From Rugosibacter sp. (GTDB lineage Bacteria > Pseudomonadota > Gammaproteobacteria > Burkholderiales > Rhodocyclaceae): a stretch of 6,143 nt of DNA. This document shows positions 1 through 6,143 of this stretch, one piece after another. The stretch lies in contig JAUSQB010000088.1 of NCBI GenBank assembly GCA_030652715.1, positions 1 through 6,143 of the forward strand. The letters are read 5' to 3'. The translations under genes were made by a program, and so were the position numbers. Numbering within the stretch: the first letter of the stretch is position 1; each line of letters begins with the position of its first letter. The notes under the pieces were generated by a model. It saw only the letters and a list, made by a program, of their open reading frames with translations, searched no databases and was not told the DNA's origin.

Positions 1-2
1 AA

Positions 3-674
3 CCTTGCCCGCAGGCACAACGTCGGGTGGATGCCATTCACGCCATGGAATTGCTCGTCTCGGGCTTTTTTCTCGCAATGCTTGATCTGTAAATTCGCGG
101 CGCGGGTGAAGTATTGGGCGAAAACCAAAGCGGCGAGATTCACGAAATTGGGTTTGCGATGTATACCAATATGCTCAATGCCGCCGTCGCCGCCTTGAAA
201 GCAGGTAAAGACATTCCAGACTTGACCATGCCGCTGGCGCTCACCGCAGAAATCAATTTGCACACGCCAGCGCTCTTGACGCAAGACTACTGCCCGGACG
301 TGCATGAGCGGCTGATGCTCTACAAACGCCTGGCCAATTGCGAAAACGAGGATGATCTGCGCCTGCTGCAAGAAGAACTCATCGACCGCTATGGCATGCT
401 GCCCAGCCAGTCGCTCGCGCTCTTGGAAACCCATCGTATTCGACTGGCTGCGCGCACATTAGGCATCAAGAAAGTGGATGCCGGCCCTGCCGCGATACAA
501 TTGCAATTTGTCCCCAACCCACCGATTGATCCGGCAAAGATCATTCATCTGATACAAAAAGAACGTACGATCAAACTCGCGGGCCAGGACAAACTCTCCT
601 GGCAAAAAAGCACCACCACACTGCAAGAACGCATTTCCGCTTTATATCAATTATTTGCGAAACTAATGAATTAA
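3..674 (+). CDS. mfd: Transcription-repair coupling factor Mfd, C-terminal part, 5' truncated and with an in-frame stop
   Basis: Mfd is a cytoplasmic ATP-driven DNA translocase that removes RNA polymerase stalled at lesions and recruits UvrA for transcription-coupled repair. Only the last ~223 codons are present, against roughly 1150 residues in full-length Mfd. The frame starting at base 3 reads AQRRVDAI, then SGFFLAM, then IRGAGEVLGENQSG (93-134), which is the TRG translocation motif of Mfd/RecG; its Arg and Gln are kept. The C-terminal regulatory TRCF (D7) domain follows from about 234, with PDVHERLMLYKRL (from 294) and ELIDRYGMLP (375-404), ending at TAA 672-674. A TAA at 90-92 interrupts the frame just before the TRG motif. 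A TTG at 114 could open a 186-residue frame, but it lies inside the motif and is not a credible native start. The family call is near certain; whether the gene is truly broken is unresolved. Confidence 0.93.
90..92 (+). other. In-frame TAA inside mfd at a conserved Glu codon
   Basis: The frame reads D-L-stop-I-R-G-A-G-E, where Mfd proteins have D-L-E-I-R-G-A-G-E. A single G-to-T change (GAA to TAA) explains it. The frame is intact for 193 codons afterwards with good family conservation, so no frameshift is needed. It is either a real nonsense mutation or a sequence error near an assembly end. Confidence 0.85.
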
Positions 675-700
675 CCTTCTCAAAATCTGAGCCTTTGACC

Positions 701-1954
701 ATGCCCTCCAACCCGTCTTCGATCAACCCGCATCTCATCGCCCCATTGCGCGGCCTGCGGCCTGCTCCTGGCCGTGCGGCTGACATTGCTGCCCCGCCTT
801 ACGACGTACTCTCAAGCGACGAGGCACGCCAGCGTGCTGCGGCCAAACCCTGGTCCTTCCTGCATATTTCCAAACCCGAGATTGATCTGCCCATCGGCAC
901 GGATCCCTATTCACCAGCGGTGTATGCCATGGCTGCGAGCAACCTGGGCAAGATGCTTGATGCGGGTGTGCTGCTGCGTGACGATGCGCCCTGCTATTAC
1001 ATTTATCGCCTGACCATGGGCCAGCATGTACAAACCGGCCTGGTCGCCACCGCGAGCGTGGCCGATTACAACAGCAACCGTATTCGCAAACATGAGTTCA
1101 CGCGGCCGGATAAAGAAGATGATCGCGTGCGCCAGATTGAAGCCTTGAATGCACAAACCGGCCCCGTGCTGCTGGCCTATCCGTCATCCACTACAGCGGA
1201 TGAATTGATCGCCCATGCCGCCAAAGGCACACCGGAGGCGGATGTCACGGCTGACGATGGCATACGCCATGAGATCTGGGTGGTGCGTGATGCAGCCACC
1301 ATCGATGCACTCACGCACACCTTCGACGCAATGGAAGCCCTTTATATTGCCGACGGGCATCACCGCTCTGCCGCCGCTTCGCGTGTCGCCGCCGCGCGGC
1401 GTCAAGAGGGATTGACACTCGCCTCGGACACCTTTTTAACCGTCATCTTCCCGCATCACCAGATGAAAATTCTGGATTACAACCGCGTGGTGAAAGATTT
1501 GAATGGCCTCGAAAAGTCGGCGCTGGTGACACGGCTCGGCTCGGCATTTACGGTTGAAGAAAGTACGACTCCCGCGTCTCCGTCACGCCCTGGCGAGTTC
1601 GGCATGTATCTGGCTGGGCAATGGTATCGGCTAACGATTCATGCGCAACTGATTCCAGCCGATCCCGTCGCCAGCCTTGACGTATCGCTGCTATCGGATC
1701 ATCTGCTTGATCCCATCCTCGGCATCACCGACCTGCGCCGCGATAAACGCATCGACTTTGTCGGCGGCATTCGCGGTCTCGCCGAACTGGAAAAGCGCGT
1801 TGACTCTGGCGAAATGGCCGCAGCTTTCGCCCTGTTTCCAACCAGCATGCAGCAATTAATGAACGTGGCCGACAGCAACCAGATCATGCCCCCCAAGTCC
1901 ACCTGGTTCGAGCCCAAGCTCGCTGATGGGCTAGTCTCGCATGTGCTGGATTAA
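701..1954 (+). CDS. DUF1015 family protein (COG4198), function not established
   Basis: A complete 417-residue protein of the DUF1015 family. Relatives are often labelled SpoOJ/ParA/ParB/RepB family, but that label has little functional support. Family hallmarks are visible in order: an N-terminal APPYDV (residues 31-36), RKHE (129-132), the signature ADGHHRSAA (217-225), RIDFVGG (350-356), and a C-terminal MPPKSTWFEPKL (396-407). Length is normal for the family and there is no signal peptide or membrane helix, so it should be cytoplasmic. ATG 701 is preferred over TTG 695 because TGAG at 688-691 lies nine bases before 701 but only three before 695. The ribosome binding site is weak. It starts 26 bases after the mfd stop with no evident terminator between, so the two may share a transcript. 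The DGHHR signature loosely resembles the nucleotide-binding motif of ParB/SerK-type CTPases and kinases; an enzymatic role is only an inference. Confidence 0.9.
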   Translation: MPSNPSSINPHLIAPLRGLRPAPGRAADIAAPPYDVLSSDEARQRAAAKPWSFLHISKPEIDLPIGTDPYSPAVYAMAASNLGKMLDAGVLLRDDAPCYYIYRLTMGQHVQTGLVATASVADYNSNRIRKHEFTRPDKEDDRVRQIEALNAQTGPVLLAYPSSTTADELIAHAAKGTPEADVTADDGIRHEIWVVRDAATIDALTHTFDAMEALYIADGHHRSAAASRVAAARRQEGLTLASDTFLTVIFPHHQMKILDYNRVVKDLNGLEKSALVTRLGSAFTVEESTTPASPSRPGEFGMYLAGQWYRLTIHAQLIPADPVASLDVSLLSDHLLDPILGITDLRRDKRIDFVGGIRGLAELEKRVDSGEMAAAFALFPTSMQQLMNVADSNQIMPPKSTWFEPKLADGLVSHVLD

Positions 1955-1989
1955 TCCCCATACATCCTCAACGGGTTGTATCTCTCGCG

Positions 1990-2025
1990 GAAAAAAACAG
2001 GCTGTAACCTCAAGAAAAAAGCAGG
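1990..2025 (+). repeat. Direct near-repeat of 12 bases upstream of the membrane-protein gene
   Basis: GAAAAAAACAGG (1990-2001) and GAAAAAAGCAGG (2014-2025) match at 11 of 12 bases and are 24 bases apart, close to two or two and a half helical turns. They flank the sequence CTGTAACCTCAA. The pair could be a two-site operator or simply A-tract-rich promoter DNA; nothing in the sequence decides between these. Confidence 0.4.
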
Positions 2026-2029
2026 CGCA
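2003..2029 (+). promoter_or_regulatory. Possible ECF sigma-type promoter
   Basis: TGTAACC (2003-2009) is followed after 16 bases by CGCA (2026-2029). From memory this resembles ECF promoters of the GTAACC-N16-CGAA type described for Caulobacter SigF, with one mismatch in the -10 element. It would give a leader of about 60 bases to the ATG at 2099. The competing option is a housekeeping -10 TATAAA at 2045-2050, but the matching -35 position (2022-2027, CAGGCG) is poor. Motif-only evidence. Confidence 0.25.
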
Positions 2030-2086
2030 CCTTTAATTTTGAGGTATAAATCAAACTCGTTTTTTTGACTGAATCACCAAAACATT

Positions 2087-2092
2087 GAGGAG
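2087..2092 (+). promoter_or_regulatory. Strong ribosome binding site for the membrane-protein gene
   Basis: GAGGAG lies six bases before ATG 2099-2101. It is the best Shine-Dalgarno sequence on the + strand here and fixes the start of this small gene, supporting its being truly translated. Confidence 0.8.
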
Positions 2093-2098
2093 ATAATA

Positions 2099-2500
2099 AT
2101 GAAATATACCCGTAACTGGTTCATTGTCCTGGGGCTTTGGTATGTGTTCAATGCCGTACTCACCTGGCCTTCTGTATTTGGCCCCGGATTGCCGACGATG
2201 TACCCGGGCGTCGAACTCTATGCAACAGAGCCCATCTTCCGCCTCCTCACCGAAGCATGGGTGATCGTAGGGATTCAGCTAGCGGCTATTGGCATGGTTG
2301 CTCTGTGGGGTGCCCGTAATCCCATGAAATATATTGCTGTCATTCCGGTCGTCATCATGACGGAAATCGTCGATAGCATTTGGGATATCTACAGCATGGT
2401 CTATAGCTATGAGGCAATGTGGGTGGGCGTAACAACACTGGTCATTCACGCGATTATCATTTTGACCGGCATGGTGGCCTGGCGCAAAGCGCACGCTTAA
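2099..2500 (+). CDS. Small four-helix inner-membrane protein, possibly BphX-like
   Basis: A 133-residue hydrophobic protein with four likely membrane helices at about residues 5-24, 52-71, 77-99 and 107-127. Arg/Lys occur at the extreme N-terminus (K2, R5), between helices 2 and 3 (GARNPMK, 71-77) and at the C-terminus (RK, 129-130), which suggests both termini and the middle loop face the cytoplasm. The pattern EAWVIVGIQLAAIGMVALWGARNP followed by an acidic third helix (TEIVDSIWDIYSM, residues 88-100) recalls the BphX-like family, small membrane proteins of unknown function, but I cannot confirm that assignment. No enzyme motif is visible. Tyr35-Pro36 and the acidic residues E39, E44, E90, D92 and D96 may be functional. 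It is preceded by a strong ribosome binding site and its own 144-base upstream region, and followed by a hairpin, so it is probably a single-gene transcript. Confidence 0.8.
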   Translation: MKYTRNWFIVLGLWYVFNAVLTWPSVFGPGLPTMYPGVELYATEPIFRLLTEAWVIVGIQLAAIGMVALWGARNPMKYIAVIPVVIMTEIVDSIWDIYSMVYSYEAMWVGVTTLVIHAIIILTGMVAWRKAHA

Positions 2501-2532
2501 TTCGCCTGCTTGTTACTCTTACTCTTTAAGCA

Positions 2533-2580
2533 CGCGGCGTAAAGATTCGCAATCTGCTACTGCGCCGCGCCTTTATTTAT
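2533..2580 (+). terminator. Nested hairpin between convergent genes, probable terminator
   Basis: CGCGGCG (2533-2539) pairs perfectly with CGCCGCG (2563-2569), and the stem extends by a G-U and an A-U pair inward. Inside it AGATT (2543-2547) pairs with AATCT (2551-2555) around a CGC loop. CCTTTATTTAT follows, a broken T tract. It lies 32 bases after the membrane-protein stop, so termination of that gene is the natural reading. On the - strand no U run follows, so action on the hpt operon is less likely. The broken T tract and large outer loop keep this tentative. Confidence 0.5.
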
Positions 2581-2581
2581 A

Positions 2582-2591
2582 AAAGCGCTTT
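2582..2591. repeat. Ten-base perfect palindrome AAAGCGCTTT
   Basis: A perfect palindrome downstream of the hpt stop and just past the nested hairpin. It has no loop, so it is not a good hairpin by itself. It could be a protein-binding site or chance. Confidence 0.3.
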
Positions 2592-2610
2592 CAGGTAATC
2601 CTTCAGGCGA

Positions 2611-3167
2611 TCACTCGCGCTTTAACGCATACACCGCAGGCAGATTGCGCCAGGCGCCTTTGATGTCCATGCCAAAGCCAAACACATAGCAATCCGGCAC
2701 GGTAATGCCCACAAAATCAGCGGTGATGGGCTTACTGCAATCGCTTTGTTTATCGGCAAAAACCGCAGTGAGCACTTCGGCTGCACCCAGCGCGAATAGC
2801 CGCTGACGAATCTCGGTCAGCGTGATTCCTTCATCAAGAATATCATCCACCACCAGCACACAGCGCCCGGCAACAGCGCTTTTTGGTTCAACCACCCAGG
2901 ACAGCTGCCCGCCTGTGGTGTCATCGCGATAGCGACTCACCTGCAGGTAATCAAAATCCAGCGGGAAGACAAGCTGTGGCAAGAGTTGGCCGGTAAATAC
3001 CACCGCCCCACCCATAACCGCCAGCACCAGCGGGTTCGCGTTTGCCAGTTGCGCAGTGATTTCGCTCGCTACGCGCCGTACTGCCAGCACCGACTTTTCT
3101 GCCGAGCAGATAAGATCGGCCTCGGCGAGAATTTTTCGCGCCAAATCGGGCGTCATTTTTTCGAGTG

Positions 3168-3171
<4 letters not shown>
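2611..3171 (-). CDS. hpt: Hypoxanthine-guanine phosphoribosyltransferase (purine salvage)
   Basis: A 186-residue cytoplasmic type I phosphoribosyltransferase that joins hypoxanthine or guanine to PRPP, giving IMP or GMP and pyrophosphate. The PRPP-binding motif [14 protein letters not shown] spans residues 105-118 with the acidic pair D109-D110. The N-terminal [13 protein letters not shown] (47-59) fits the PPi loop. [10 protein letters not shown] (79-88) is the flexible catalytic loop with Tyr81. K141 in FADK and [12 protein letters not shown] (158-169) supply the expected purine-contact positions, with D169 matching the family's C-terminal metal-binding Asp. Length is normal. The chosen start, ATG 3171, overlaps the galU stop in ATGA; Met6 is an alternative. 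The Shine-Dalgarno is poor (GGA only), consistent with coupling to galU. This is the last gene of a ligA-galU-hpt operon. Adenine or xanthine preference cannot be excluded from sequence alone. Confidence 0.93.
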
Positions 3172-6142
<2,971 letters not shown>

Positions 6143-6143
6143 A

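Noticed and set aside
114..674. A separate gene starting at TTG 114
   Set aside because: The TTG codes for a Leu inside the conserved Mfd TRG motif (GAGEVLGE), so this is the continuation of mfd and not a native start.
695..700. TTG 695 as the start of the DUF1015 gene
   Set aside because: It adds only two residues, and the weak TGAG at 688-691 is too close; ATG 701 has better spacing.
571..786. - strand open frame of 71 codons across the mfd/DUF1015 junction
   Set aside because: It overlaps two well-supported coding regions and has no family features.
1960..1981. ATACA/TGTAT hairpin after the DUF1015 gene as a terminator
   Set aside because: The five-base-pair stem is A-T rich, interrupted by a mismatch, and followed by an A run, not a T run, on the + strand.
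2038..2066. TTTGA/TCAAA hairpin followed by a run of seven T
   Set aside because: The stem is only five mostly A-T pairs with an eight-base loop, too weak for an intrinsic terminator, and it would sit in the leader of the membrane gene.
2065..2070. TTGACT as a -35 box
   Set aside because: No -10 element lies at 16-18 bases downstream; that position is the ribosome binding site.

Overview
This window looks like ordinary housekeeping chromosome from a Proteobacterium, most likely a Betaproteobacterium (Nitrosomonadales-like). The assignment rests on the style of the LigA, GalU, HPRT and DUF1015 proteins and on the ligA-galU neighbourhood. It is an inference without any database search. I see no tRNA, rRNA, CRISPR array, insertion sequence, phage gene or toxin-antitoxin pair, and no candidate for a new defence or mobile system.

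Layout, left to right. Bases 3-674 (+) hold the C-terminal end of mfd, the transcription-repair coupling factor. Its reading frame is interrupted by a TAA at 90-92, where the family has a conserved Glu. Bases 701-1954 (+) hold a complete DUF1015 family protein 26 bases after mfd, possibly co-transcribed with it. An AT-rich gap of 144 bases (1955-2098) contains a 12-base near-repeat, a possible ECF-type promoter and a strong ribosome binding site. It leads into a small four-helix membrane protein (2099-2500, +), perhaps BphX-like. A nested hairpin at 2533-2569 follows, between convergent genes.

The right-hand two thirds is a leftward operon, ligA (6127-4043), galU (4046-3168) and hpt (3171-2611). 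Both junctions are ATGA stop/start overlaps, so translation is probably coupled: NAD-dependent DNA ligase, UTP-glucose-1-phosphate uridylyltransferase, then hypoxanthine-guanine phosphoribosyltransferase. The products act in different pathways (DNA joining, UDP-glucose supply, purine salvage), so the grouping looks like housekeeping co-expression. The ligA frame is still open at the right edge, and its promoter lies outside the window.

The points most worth checking are the broken mfd frame at the left edge, where several suspicious substitutions cluster and suggest an assembly-end error, and an unusual insertion of about 16 residues in the ligase nucleotidyltransferase domain, whose DNA contains a perfect small palindrome and rare codons. 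Gaps other than 1955-2098 are short (26 bases at 675-700, 110 bases at 2501-2610) and no stretch over 300 bases lacks a gene.
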